Below, in pieces: positions 1 to 7,448 of a DNA stretch of 64,000 nucleotides. This stretch comes from Allokutzneria sp. NRRL B-24872 (GTDB lineage: Bacteria; Actinomycetota; Actinomycetes; Mycobacteriales; Pseudonocardiaceae). Position numbers and translations under genes: made by a program. Within the stretch, counting starts at the first letter, position 1, and the number at the start of each line of letters is the position of its first letter. The notes under the pieces were generated by a model. It ran no database searches. It saw only the letters and a list, made by a program, of their open reading frames with translations, and had not been told where the DNA came from. The DNA lies in the NCBI RefSeq assembly GCF_002155965.1, contig NZ_MUMH01000015.1, forward strand, positions 62,001 through 126,000. Reading direction: 5' to 3'.

Positions 1-495
1 CCGGTCGGTGATGCCGAGGTCCAGCTCTGCCAGCGAAGCCGCCCCCGCGTCGAACTCCGCCACGAGCGCGTGGACCAGCGGATCGACCTCGCCGAAGCGC
101 GGGAGCCGCTCGCGCAGTGCCCGCTCCAGTGCCGGACCGACCGAGCCGGTCGAAGCTTCGTCGAGCAGGCGCTCAGCGCTCGACCCCCACAGCTGTGCCA
201 GGTCCGTCGTCGTGTCCTGGAGTTCGTGCGGCGCGACGTCGCCGAGCAACAACCTCGCCGCCCCGGGCCGCAGACGCACGGCCACCGTCCGGCTGCCGTT
301 GGACGCGTCCACGTCACGCCACTGCGTGTCCGGGCCGACCACGCGCAGCCCGCCGTCCGTCCAGAGCAGGTCGACACACCCGTCGGGGATCACGCGCTGG
401 CGGTGGCGCGCGCCGACGACCCGGCTGCCCCACAGGCACCGGACGTGCTCGGCGAGCTCCGGCGACGGCGCCCACTCGCGATAGTCCGACGACAC
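1..495 (-). CDS. AraC-type transcriptional regulator, N-terminal part (partial)
   Basis: Only the first 165 codons lie in the window; the gene runs off the left edge. The N-terminus resembles the sensor-like domain (DUF6597 type) that precedes the helix-turn-helix in one group of AraC regulators: the phrase 'IPDGCVDLLW' near residue 35 is typical, followed by a beta-rich stretch with 'VAVRLRPGAARLLLG'. The DNA-binding domain would be outside the window. The GTG start at 495 is preceded at six bases by TACCGT, the leaderless pattern seen at many genes here. The ligand is unknown. Confidence 0.7.
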   Translation of the reverse strand, partial: MSSDYREWAPSPELAEHVRCLWGSRVVGARHRQRVIPDGCVDLLWTDGGLRVVGPDTQWRDVDASNGSRTVAVRLRPGAARLLLGDVAPHELQDTTTDLAQLWGSSAERLLDEASTGSVGPALERALRERLPRFGEVDPLVHALVAEFDAGAASLAELDLGITDR

Positions 496-598
496 GCGAC
501 CACGGTAACGCGGCTGACCGACACTTCCGTTAATGATTCACCAGATCGCGCACGCGCGAGTGGGGTTCCCCAATTCACGGTGAAAGTTGCACACGCAC

Positions 599-623
599 AA
601 AAAAGGCGCCCACCCGGGGCGCC
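599..623 (-). terminator. Intrinsic terminator with U-tract
   Basis: Read on the minus strand, a 7-bp G+C stem (605-611 with 617-623, loop of five) is followed directly by six T (604-599). This is the clearest rho-independent terminator in the window. GH92 ends at 988, too far upstream to be its obvious client, which supports a separate transcript ending here. Confidence 0.7.
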
Positions 624-636
624 GAAGGCAATGAGG

Positions 637-684
637 TGCGGGTCGGGCCGATCCCGCCGCCATTCTTGACCGGCCCGACCCGCA
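637..684. repeat. Inverted repeat, 14-bp perfect arms
   Basis: Arms 637-650 and 671-684 are perfect reverse complements, separated by 20 bases. It sits 14 bases before the terminator on the minus strand and would form a stable stem in the proposed RNA. Confidence 0.7.
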
Positions 685-901
685 GCCTGTTCCCGCAGTG
701 CACAGCGTGCAACGGGAGCCTGTGGGGAACTCGCGCTTACAGATTTACGAAGCGCTTGTTCTGAAAACGAACCTAGTACACGAACCCGCGTTAGCGGTAG
801 TCCCCTCCGCGAGTTGTAAGCCGGTCGCGCAACATCACACAGACGACACCGCCGCCTGTAATCGATTCCGGACACGTTTCCGAGCTTATGGCGGACAAAA
901 G

Positions 902-930
902 CGTATAGGTTTAGACCATTTGCAAGCCAA
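902..930 (-). promoter_or_regulatory. Putative sigma-70-type promoter with embedded DasR-like box
   Basis: On the minus strand TTGGCT (-35) and TATACG (-10) are spaced by 17 bases. The spacer contains AATGGTCTAAACCT (921-908), resembling the dre element TGGTCTAGACCA bound by the GntR regulator DasR in actinomycetes. A repressor there would block the promoter. The promoter reading is fair; the DasR reading is weak. Confidence 0.4.
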
Positions 931-987
931 TAGGCCGAACGGCCCAAGCGCGGCGGTGGCGGACCACCGCGCCCGGGCCGCTGTGGA

Positions 988-3900
988 TCAGCCCGTCGCG
1001 ATGCTGAACACGTGCAGCGCGCCCTTGCCTGTCAGCGCGGACGGCAGCGTCACGCTGCGAACGCGCTTGGCCGGGTCGAGGGCGATCGGCGCCGTGCCGT
1101 ACAGGTGGACGCCGATCTGGTGCGAGGTCCCGCTCGTGCTGTTGCGGTAGGGCATGCGCAGCACGATGCGGTTGCCGTACTCCAGCGGGTCCGATCCGGA
1201 GCCACCGCGCGCCCAGTCGGTGAAGCCGAGCTCACCGGCGACGGACGTGCCATCTGTGTAGTTCACAGTGATCGGGCCGACTGCTTTGCCGTTGGAGGCA
1301 GTGCCGAGGAACGACAGCTTTGTAGCTCCTGCGGGGGCATCGACGTTCACCGTCTGCCCAGTGGCGAAGACGTTGTCCAGCTCTCCTGGCGCCGTCGCGG
1401 GCCAGTAGTGCGTGACGCCGTCCACTGTCACCGGACGACCGCCCTCGATCCCTCCGGCCGCGAGCGCGTCCCTGGAGAGGCTGTAGCCGAAGCCGTCCAG
1501 GTTGCCCACGGCCTGCGCGCTGTCCAACGAGGTGCCCACGTTGTTGAACGCGGCGCGCAGACTGCCCGGCTGAGCCACAAGCACCGTCAGCGCCGAGTTC
1601 GACAGCACTGTGCCGTCCGGAGCTGTGAAAGTCACCGGGATGCGATACGTGCCCTCAGCCGTGCCGGGGGCGACCGTGACCGTGGTGAGCAGATCGCTCT
1701 TCCCGCTCGCGGGCACGGTCAGCTCACTCGACGCCGGACTGATGCTCAGCCCGACCGGCGGCGAACCGGTGCCGAAGCGCACCTTCGCGCCCTTGCCGGA
1801 GAAGTCCTGCGCACCGATGCGCGTCTCCCCCTTGGCGCCCGCGGCCACAACGACGCGCGCGGGGTCGAGGTAGCCGCGCTGGCCGGTTTCGCCGTCGCGG
1901 AACGACGGAGGTGCCGAAGCCGCCGCAGTGCCCCACGAGCCCTGCGGAGTCGCGGACAGCCCGAACTCCACGGTGCCGCCACGCTCCACGAAGGACTCAG
2001 GGAGCCACGTCTGGTCGGTCGCGACACCGTTGTACTTCACGCCGGTGACGTACGGGACCTTCGCGCCAGCACCGGGTGCCTTGATGACGAGCTTCTGGCC
2101 CGTGGGCCGCGAGACCACGACCTCTTCGAACAACGGACTGTTCAGCACCAGCTCCGCACGCCCGGGAATGACCGGGTACATGCCCATCGCGGCGAAGACG
2201 TACCACGACGACATCTGTCCGAGGTCGTCGTTGCCCATCAGCCCGTTCTCCTTGGGGCCGAACAGGTCGTTGACCGCGCGTCGCGTGACCTCCTGCGTCT
2301 TGTGAGGCACGCCCGCGAAGTTGTAGAACCACAGCGAGTGCATGATCGGCTCGTTGCCGAGGAACGCGTGCGGCTCCTTCGGCCCCGCGTTGAGCTTCTT
2401 GAAGAAGAAGTCCAACCGCTTCTCCACCTCGCCGTTGCCGCCCATGGCGTCGAAGAGACCGCGCGCGTTGTACGGCACCATCCACGTGTACTGCGCGGCG
2501 TTGCCCTCGACCCAGCCGTCGGGGCTCGCGGGGTTGAACGGCTCGACGAAGGACCCGTCGGCGTTGCGGTTCTGGATGTAGCTCGACGCCGGGTTGAAGA
2601 CGTTCTGCCAGTACTGCGCGCGCCGCATGAACTGCGTGTAGACCGTGCTGTCGCCCAGCCTGCGTGCCAGGTCGGCGATCGCGAAGTCCGCGCTCGTGTA
2701 CTCCAGCGTAGTCGCGGGCGGCCCCCACACGCCCTTGGCGCCGTTGGCGATGTAACCGAGCCGCTGGTAGTCCTCAAGGCCCGGTCGCTCCACATAGCCC
2801 TGCGTCGGCTGCGTCGCTCCGCGCAGCATCAGCAACAGTGCCTTGCGGGCGTCGAAGTCCTTGGCACCAAAGGCGTACGCGCTCGCGACCATGATGTGGT
2901 ACGGGTCGCCGTTCATCACGCCCGTGTAGCTGTTGGCGACCGTCCAGCGGTCCCACGAACCGCCCTGCTCGGCGAAAGCGATCATCGACCTGGTGATGTC
3001 GGATGCCTCCTTCGGCGCGAGCATCGCCAGCAGCTGGATCTCCGAGCGGTAGACGTCCCAGCCGGAGAGGTTGGTGTAGATCGCCCGCCCCGGCTCGACC
3101 CGGTGGACGCGCCCGTCGAAGCCGGGATAGCGACCGTCGGCGTCGGAGAAGACGTTGGGCTGCAAGAAAACGTGGTACAGGGAGGAGTAGAAGGTCGTGC
3201 GCTCCGCGTCGGTCCCTCCCTTCACCCTGATCGTGTTCAGCCGCTCGTTCCACGCGGCGCGCGCGGCGTCGGAGACCTGCTCGAACGAGCGATTGCCGTT
3301 CTCCGCCGCGAGGTTGCCCTTGGCGCCGTCCACCGAGACGAAGGACAGTCCGAGCTTGACGTTCACCGGCTTGCCGTCGTCGGCGAAGGTGACGAAGCCG
3401 CCGGAGCCCGGCCCGGACACGGTGGTGTCCTCACCGCGGTGTTGTTCCTGCGCCACAGGCGAATCGGTGAGCTTGGCGGCGATCTTCGGCTTGGAGCCGC
3501 CGCGCTCGACGGTGCGGCCGGGTGTGACGGCGCCGTCCTTCCAGGTGCCGACGGAGGCGAACGGCCGGTCGAACTCGGCGTGGAAGTACACCCGGTACTT
3601 GTTCGACTTGGCGCCGCAGAACCGGCCGCTGGTCGCCCAGCCGCTCATCTCGTCGGCGCCGAGGGAGATCTCGGCGTCATCGGCGCCCATGATCGAGCCG
3701 GAGGTGTTGACCAGCAGTGCCGCCGGGCGGTTGGCGGGGAAGGTGAACCGGCCCGCGCCGCTGCGCTGGGTCACCGTCAGGTCGACCTTGGCGCCGGAGT
3801 CCAACTGGACGCCGTAGTAGCCGGGCGTGGCCTTCTCGTTCGCGTGCGAGAACCCGGCGGTGTAGCGGTCGGGGTCGACCGCGGGCGAGGTGGTGACCTC

Positions 3901-4284
3901 GCCGACGAACGGCATGAAGGGGATGTCCTGGTAGGTCGAGCAGCCCGCGCCGGAGAGGTGGGTGAGGCTGAAGCCCTTGATCCGGTTGTCCTCGTAGAAG
4001 TAGCCGCCGTGCTGGTGCTTCACGGTGTCCGGGCTCCACTGGACCATGCCGAAGGGCACGTCGGCGCCGGGGAAGGTGTTGCCGGCACCGCCGCCCGTGC
4101 CGTGGTCGGGTCCGCCGGGCTTGGTGCCGACGAACGGGTTGACCCAGCGGGCCAGGTCCTCCTGGGCGGGTTCTGCTGTCGCTGCTGTCGTCGTCGTGAG
4201 CGGAGCGAGCACCACGGCTAACGCGGTCGTCAGGGCCGCCGCGACGCGCCAGTGGCGCCGAGCGACGGGGGAACTCCTTTTCAA
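988..4284 (-). CDS. Secreted GH92-family alpha-mannosidase
   Basis: A 1098-residue exported exo-alpha-mannosidase, expected to release mannose from alpha-linked mannosides outside the cell. A signal peptide covers about residues 1-38. The GH92 body begins at 'WVNPFVGTKPGG' and extends to about residue 770. It contains the family acid motif GNEP (E645) and the block 'GNDDLGQMSSW' (D686, D687), which holds the conserved metal/base region. A NEW3-like beta domain (about 800-885) and a final beta-sandwich, probably carbohydrate-binding, follow. The start is TTG at 4284, chosen because a perfect AGGAGG lies nine bases upstream. It is divergent from lacI with a shared operator region and works with downstream manA and the sugar transporter. 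Leu22 is a rare TTA codon. Confidence 0.9.
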   Translation of the reverse strand: MKRSSPVARRHWRVAAALTTALAVVLAPLTTTTAATAEPAQEDLARWVNPFVGTKPGGPDHGTGGGAGNTFPGADVPFGMVQWSPDTVKHQHGGYFYEDNRIKGFSLTHLSGAGCSTYQDIPFMPFVGEVTTSPAVDPDRYTAGFSHANEKATPGYYGVQLDSGAKVDLTVTQRSGAGRFTFPANRPAALLVNTSGSIMGADDAEISLGADEMSGWATSGRFCGAKSNKYRVYFHAEFDRPFASVGTWKDGAVTPGRTVERGGSKPKIAAKLTDSPVAQEQHRGEDTTVSGPGSGGFVTFADDGKPVNVKLGLSFVSVDGAKGNLAAENGNRSFEQVSDAARAAWNERLNTIRVKGGTDAERTTFYSSLYHVFLQPNVFSDADGRYPGFDGRVHRVEPGRAIYTNLSGWDVYRSEIQLLAMLAPKEASDITRSMIAFAEQGGSWDRWTVANSYTGVMNGDPYHIMVASAYAFGAKDFDARKALLLMLRGATQPTQGYVERPGLEDYQRLGYIANGAKGVWGPPATTLEYTSADFAIADLARRLGDSTVYTQFMRRAQYWQNVFNPASSYIQNRNADGSFVEPFNPASPDGWVEGNAAQYTWMVPYNARGLFDAMGGNGEVEKRLDFFFKKLNAGPKEPHAFLGNEPIMHSLWFYNFAGVPHKTQEVTRRAVNDLFGPKENGLMGNDDLGQMSSWYVFAAMGMYPVIPGRAELVLNSPLFEEVVVSRPTGQKLVIKAPGAGAKVPYVTGVKYNGVATDQTWLPESFVERGGTVEFGLSATPQGSWGTAAASAPPSFRDGETGQRGYLDPARVVVAAGAKGETRIGAQDFSGKGAKVRFGTGSPPVGLSISPASSELTVPASGKSDLLTTVTVAPGTAEGTYRIPVTFTAPDGTVLSNSALTVLVAQPGSLRAAFNNVGTSLDSAQAVGNLDGFGYSLSRDALAAGGIEGGRPVTVDGVTHYWPATAPGELDNVFATGQTVNVDAPAGATKLSFLGTASNGKAVGPITVNYTDGTSVAGELGFTDWARGGSGSDPLEYGNRIVLRMPYRNSTSGTSHQIGVHLYGTAPIALDPAKRVRSVTLPSALTGKGALHVFSIATG

Positions 4285-4332
4285 GGCCGTTCGCCTCCTG
4301 GGTTCGGCATCGTTGCCAGAAGCTGCGGGCCT

Positions 4333-4344
4333 GACAACCTTGTC
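4333..4344. promoter_or_regulatory. LacI-type operator 1 (mannosidase side)
   Basis: GACAACCTTGTC differs by one base from the perfect palindrome GACAACGTTGTC at 4592-4603. It is 49 bases upstream of the GH92 start. Matching operators at both ends of the intergenic region suggest that the LacI protein encoded next door controls both directions. Confidence 0.6.
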
Positions 4345-4371
4345 GGTTCTTCACCGACCGGCAGGCTCCGC

Positions 4372-4557
4372 TGTCAACACCCTTCGGACGGTGTGTGGTT
4401 CGCGTCAAGAGCCGTCCGGGCGGTCTGTCTCGGCGCGGTCACGGAAATGGGCCGAATGTCGTAACAGCGCAAGGTCATTCGCGTTGTCGACCGCACCGAT
4501 CAAGACGCCGTCAGGACGTTTGTCCTGTCGTGTCGAGTTCCGCGAAGGGTGTTGACA
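4372..4557. promoter_or_regulatory. Divergent promoter region with mirrored TTGACA elements
   Basis: The block CGAAGGGTGTTGACA occurs at 4543-4557 on the plus strand and, as an exact 15-bp reverse complement, at 4386-4372. Each copy ends in a consensus -35 hexamer pointing outward, one to lacI and one to GH92. No strong -10 is visible for either, so activity is inferred. This accounts for the 305-base gap between the two genes, which otherwise shows no ORF. Confidence 0.5.
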
Positions 4558-4589
4558 AGCCGCTGAAACGACATGTTCCATTCGCCCCG

Positions 4590-5621
4590 ATGACAACGTT
4601 GTCTGGTTCCGGGTCCCGCCGCGTGCGACGCGCGACGATGAGCGATGTCGCGCGTCTGGCGGGCGTCAGCATCAAAACGGTCTCGCGCGTGGTCAACGAC
4701 GAGGCGGGCGTGCACCCGGCCACCGCCGAGCGCGTCCTGGCCGCCATCGAGCGGCTCGGTTTCCGACGCAACCTGTCCGCGCGCAACCTGCGCCGCGGCT
4801 CGTCGACGGGCACGCTCGGCGTGATCCTCGAAGACGTCGGCAACCCCTTCTACTCGGTGCTCACGCGCGCCGTCGAAGAGGTCGCGCGCACCCAGGGCCG
4901 CCAGGTGCTGACGGGGTCCTCCGACGAGGACCCGGGCCGCGAACGCGAGCTGGCGCTGGAGTTCTGCGCGCGCAGGGTGGACGGGCTGATCGTCGTCCCC
5001 GCGGGCATGCAGCACGGCTACCTCGTCCCGGAGATGCAGGCCGGGATGCCGGTGGTCTTCGTCGACCGCCCCGCTGGCGACGTCGTCGCGGACACCGTGC
5101 TCGTCGACAACATCGGCGGCACGGCAGATGCGGTCAAACACCTTGCGGCGCAAGGACATCAGCGGATCGCCTTCTTCGGTGACGCTCCGGACATCTTCAC
5201 CGCGAGCGAGCGCCTGCGCGGGTTCCGCGAGGGCTGCGCTCGCTCCGGGGTGCGCTACGGCGAGGACCTGGTGTTCATGGGTCCGCACACCGAAGCCGGG
5301 GTCGCGGAGCTGCTGGAGCGCGCGCTCGGCGGTCCCGAGCCCGCGACCGCCGTCGTCAGCGGCAACAACCGGATCACCGTGCACATGTTGCGCGCGCTCT
5401 ACGGCCGCCCCGCGCGTCCCGCGCTGGTCGGCTTCGACGACTTCGAGCTGGCCGACCTGCTGAACCCGCCGATCTCGGTGGTGCAGCACGACGCGTCGAT
5501 GCTCGGGCGGGCAGCTGCCGAACTGCTGTTCGCCAGGCTCGAAGGGGACAGTTCGCCACCGCGCCGGGTCGTCTTGCCGACCCGGCTGGTGGCTAGAGGA
5601 TCAGGGGAGGTACACCCGTGA
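4590..5621 (+). CDS. LacI-family transcriptional regulator of the mannoside locus
   Basis: 343 residues. The N-terminal helix-turn-helix 'MSDVARLAGVSIKTVSRVVN' lies at about residues 17-36. A periplasmic-binding-protein-like effector domain starts at 'LGVILEDVGNPFYSVL'. ATG 4590 is preferred: it follows a TTGACA box and would be almost leaderless, although it overlaps the 12-bp operator at 4592-4603, so a start at 4638 is possible. The stop overlaps the manA GTG by four bases (GTGA), hence translational coupling. Context predicts a repressor released by mannose or a mannose phosphate; autoregulation is likely from the overlapping operator. Confidence 0.85.
   Translation: MTTLSGSGSRRVRRATMSDVARLAGVSIKTVSRVVNDEAGVHPATAERVLAAIERLGFRRNLSARNLRRGSSTGTLGVILEDVGNPFYSVLTRAVEEVARTQGRQVLTGSSDEDPGRERELALEFCARRVDGLIVVPAGMQHGYLVPEMQAGMPVVFVDRPAGDVVADTVLVDNIGGTADAVKHLAAQGHQRIAFFGDAPDIFTASERLRGFREGCARSGVRYGEDLVFMGPHTEAGVAELLERALGGPEPATAVVSGNNRITVHMLRALYGRPARPALVGFDDFELADLLNPPISVVQHDASMLGRAAAELLFARLEGDSSPPRRVVLPTRLVARGSGEVHP
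4592..4603. promoter_or_regulatory. LacI-type operator 2 (perfect palindrome)
   Basis: GACAACGTTGTC is a perfect CG-centred 12-bp palindrome, the geometry typical of LacI-family operators. It lies 35 bases downstream of TTGACA (4552-4557), near the expected transcription start of lacI. Confidence 0.6.
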
Positions 5622-6646
5622 AGCCTGTGACGCTCGCGGCCAACCAGCCGGACCGGTTCTACCGGGGCGGCGCCGCGATCGCCGAGCTGCGGGGCGCGGA
5701 GGACGCGGCCGAGTGGGGCCCGGAGGACTGGGTCGCCTCGATCACCACGCTCTTCGCCCAGCCCCGCGCCGGGCTCAGCTCCCTGCCGGACGGCACGCTG
5801 CTGCTCGACGCGGTCAGCTCCGATCCCGCCTCCTGGGTCGGGGACGAGCACGCGAAGGTGCTCGGCGGTGACACCGCGCTGCTGGTGAAGCTGCTCGACG
5901 CGGGGCAGCGGCTGCCGGTGCACGTGCACCCCTCGAACTCCTTCGCCCGCAGCCACCTCGGCTGCCGCCACGGCAAGACCGAGGCGTGGGTGATCGTCGG
6001 GACCAGCGGCCCGAATCCCACCGTGTACGCCGGTTTCCGCGACGACGTGGACGCGTCGACTGTCGAGAACTGGGTGTCCGCACAGGACTCCGACGCGATG
6101 CTCGCCGCGCTGAACCCGATCCCGGTGAAGCCGGGCGACACGGTGTTCGTGCCCGCCGGGCTGCCGCACGCGATCGGCGAGGGCGTGTTCATCGTCGAGC
6201 TCCAGCAGCCCACCGACTTCTCGGTCCTGTTGGAGTGGACGGGTTTCGCCGAGCCCGGTGACCCGAGCGCGCACCTGGCCATCGGCTGGGAGACCGCGCT
6301 GACGTGCGTCGACCGCGACGGCTGGGGCACGCGCGTCGAGGACCTGGTGCTGCGCACGGCCGACCAGCGCTCCCCCGTCGTTCCGCTGTTCACCGAGCAG
6401 GCCGCGGCGTTCTTCCGGGCCGATCGCATCCACGCGGACTCCGCGGTGGACCTCGACCCCGGCTTCTCCGTGCTGGTCGCCTTGGAGGGCAACGGAACCC
6501 TGCGCACCGAGCACGGCGGCACGGTCGCGGTGCGGCGCGGGGACACGCTCGTCGTGCCACACTCGGCTGGATCGTCCCAAGTGGACGGTGGGCTCGTCGT
6601 GGTGCGCTGCCGCCCGCCCGCCCCGGAACACGTGGAGGCGAACTAG
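5618..6646 (+). CDS. manA: Mannose-6-phosphate isomerase, class I
   Basis: 342 residues; interconverts mannose-6-phosphate and fructose-6-phosphate in the cytosol, using zinc. The cupin metal motif is visible as 'PVHVHPSNSFARSHLG' followed by 'HGKTEAWVIV' (His, His, Glu). Further family blocks are 'VPAGLPHAIGEGVFIVELQQ' and a second cupin-like half at the C-terminus. The GTG start has a good Shine-Dalgarno (GGGGAGG, 5604-5610) and overlaps the lacI stop. It ends two bases before the ATPase gene. Placement in a mannosidase and sugar-uptake operon fits use of imported mannose after phosphorylation; no mannose kinase is visible nearby. Confidence 0.9.
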   Translation: MKPVTLAANQPDRFYRGGAAIAELRGAEDAAEWGPEDWVASITTLFAQPRAGLSSLPDGTLLLDAVSSDPASWVGDEHAKVLGGDTALLVKLLDAGQRLPVHVHPSNSFARSHLGCRHGKTEAWVIVGTSGPNPTVYAGFRDDVDASTVENWVSAQDSDAMLAALNPIPVKPGDTVFVPAGLPHAIGEGVFIVELQQPTDFSVLLEWTGFAEPGDPSAHLAIGWETALTCVDRDGWGTRVEDLVLRTADQRSPVVPLFTEQAAAFFRADRIHADSAVDLDPGFSVLVALEGNGTLRTEHGGTVAVRRGDTLVVPHSAGSSQVDGGLVVVRCRPPAPEHVEAN

Positions 6647-6648
6647 CC

Positions 6649-7407
6649 ATGCCACTGCTGGACGCACGCAACATCACCAAGAGCTACGGGTCGGTGGAGG
6701 CGCTGCGCGGCGCGTCGTTCTCCATCGACGCCGGCGAGGTCGTCGCGCTGATCGGCGACAACGGCGCCGGGAAGTCCACGCTGGTCAAGTGCCTCGTCGG
6801 GGCGGAGCAGCCGACCTCGGGCGAGATCCTGCTCGACGGCAAGCGGGTCAGCTTCGACACGCCGACCACCGCGCGCCGGTTGGGCATCGAGACCGTGTTC
6901 CAGGACCTCGCGGTCGCCCCGGACCTCGACCCGGCGGCAAACCTGTTCCTGGGCAGGGAGATCAAGCGCAAGGGCGTGCTCGGCGCGCTGGGCATGCTGG
7001 ACAAGGCCGAGATGCGCAAGCAGGCCGCCGAGCGCTTCACCGCCTTCGGCGTGACGTTGCAGAGCCTGGACGTGCCGATCGGCTCGCTCTCCGGCGGGCA
7101 GCGGCAGAGCGTCGCGGTGGCCCGCGCGGTCGCGTGGGCGAGCAAGGTCGTCTTCATGGACGAGCCGACCGCGGCACTGGGCGTCGTGCAGCGCGAGCGC
7201 GTGCTCGAAGTCATCAAACGCGTGCGGGACAACGGGATCGCGGTCGTGCTGATCACGCACAACATGCCCGAGGTGCAGGCCGTCGCCGACCGCGTCGAGG
7301 TGCTGCGCCTCGGCAAGCGCGTCGCGCGGCTGACCGGCGCCGACATGAGCCTGGAGAACCTGGTCGGCGCGATGACCGGCGCCCTGACGCAGGAGGAGGC
7401 GGCCTGA
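6649..7407 (+). CDS. Sugar ABC transporter ATP-binding protein (single-domain, FrcA type)
   Basis: 252 residues, one nucleotide-binding domain: Walker A 'GDNGAGKST', signature 'LSGGQRQ', Walker B 'VVFMDEPTAAL' and H-loop 'LITHN'. RbsA/XylG-type partners usually carry two such domains (about 500 residues), so this is the shorter fructose/FrcA-like form, expected to act as a homodimer. It energises the permease and lipoprotein encoded next. The substrate is predicted from context to be mannose or small mannosides. Its stop overlaps the ATG of a 13-residue ORF (TGATG). Confidence 0.9.
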   Translation: MPLLDARNITKSYGSVEALRGASFSIDAGEVVALIGDNGAGKSTLVKCLVGAEQPTSGEILLDGKRVSFDTPTTARRLGIETVFQDLAVAPDLDPAANLFLGREIKRKGVLGALGMLDKAEMRKQAAERFTAFGVTLQSLDVPIGSLSGGQRQSVAVARAVAWASKVVFMDEPTAALGVVQRERVLEVIKRVRDNGIAVVLITHNMPEVQAVADRVEVLRLGKRVARLTGADMSLENLVGAMTGALTQEEAA

Positions 7408-7448
7408 TGAGTTCCGCCGACGCACTTTTCTCCGGGGAGGCGCCATGA
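7407..7448 (+). other. 13-codon bridging ORF (translational coupler?)
   Basis: ATG at 7407 overlaps the ATPase stop (TGATG) and is preceded by an AGGAGGAGG run (7391-7399). The ORF encodes MSSADALFSGEAP and its TGA overlaps the permease ATG (ATGA, 7445-7448). It could carry ribosomes across the 37-base gap. No function is implied for the peptide. Confidence 0.3.

Larger units (their letters stand above)
598..897 (-). ncRNA. Candidate small non-coding RNA of about 300 nt
   Basis: This 490-base stretch has no convincing protein. On the minus strand there is a promoter-like pair, TTGGCT (930-925) and TATACG (907-902) with exactly 17 bases between, and ~300 bases further on a strong hairpin followed by six T. 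Just before that lies a second hairpin with perfect 14-bp arms (637-650 and 671-684). A promoter, a structured body and an intrinsic terminator without an ORF point to a small RNA. The size is like the Ms1 RNA of mycobacteria, but I recognise no family motif, so identity is open. Ends are estimates. Confidence 0.4.

Noticed and set aside
390-947. 185-codon minus-strand open frame between the AraC and GH92 genes
   Set aside because: Low-complexity composition without family similarity, and it runs through the terminator and into the AraC gene. A non-coding RNA fits better.
4638-4640. ATG 4638 as the start of lacI
   Set aside because: It begins exactly at the helix-turn-helix motif with no Shine-Dalgarno; ATG 4590 keeps the short basic lead usual in the family and sits at the predicted transcription start. 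Not excluded.
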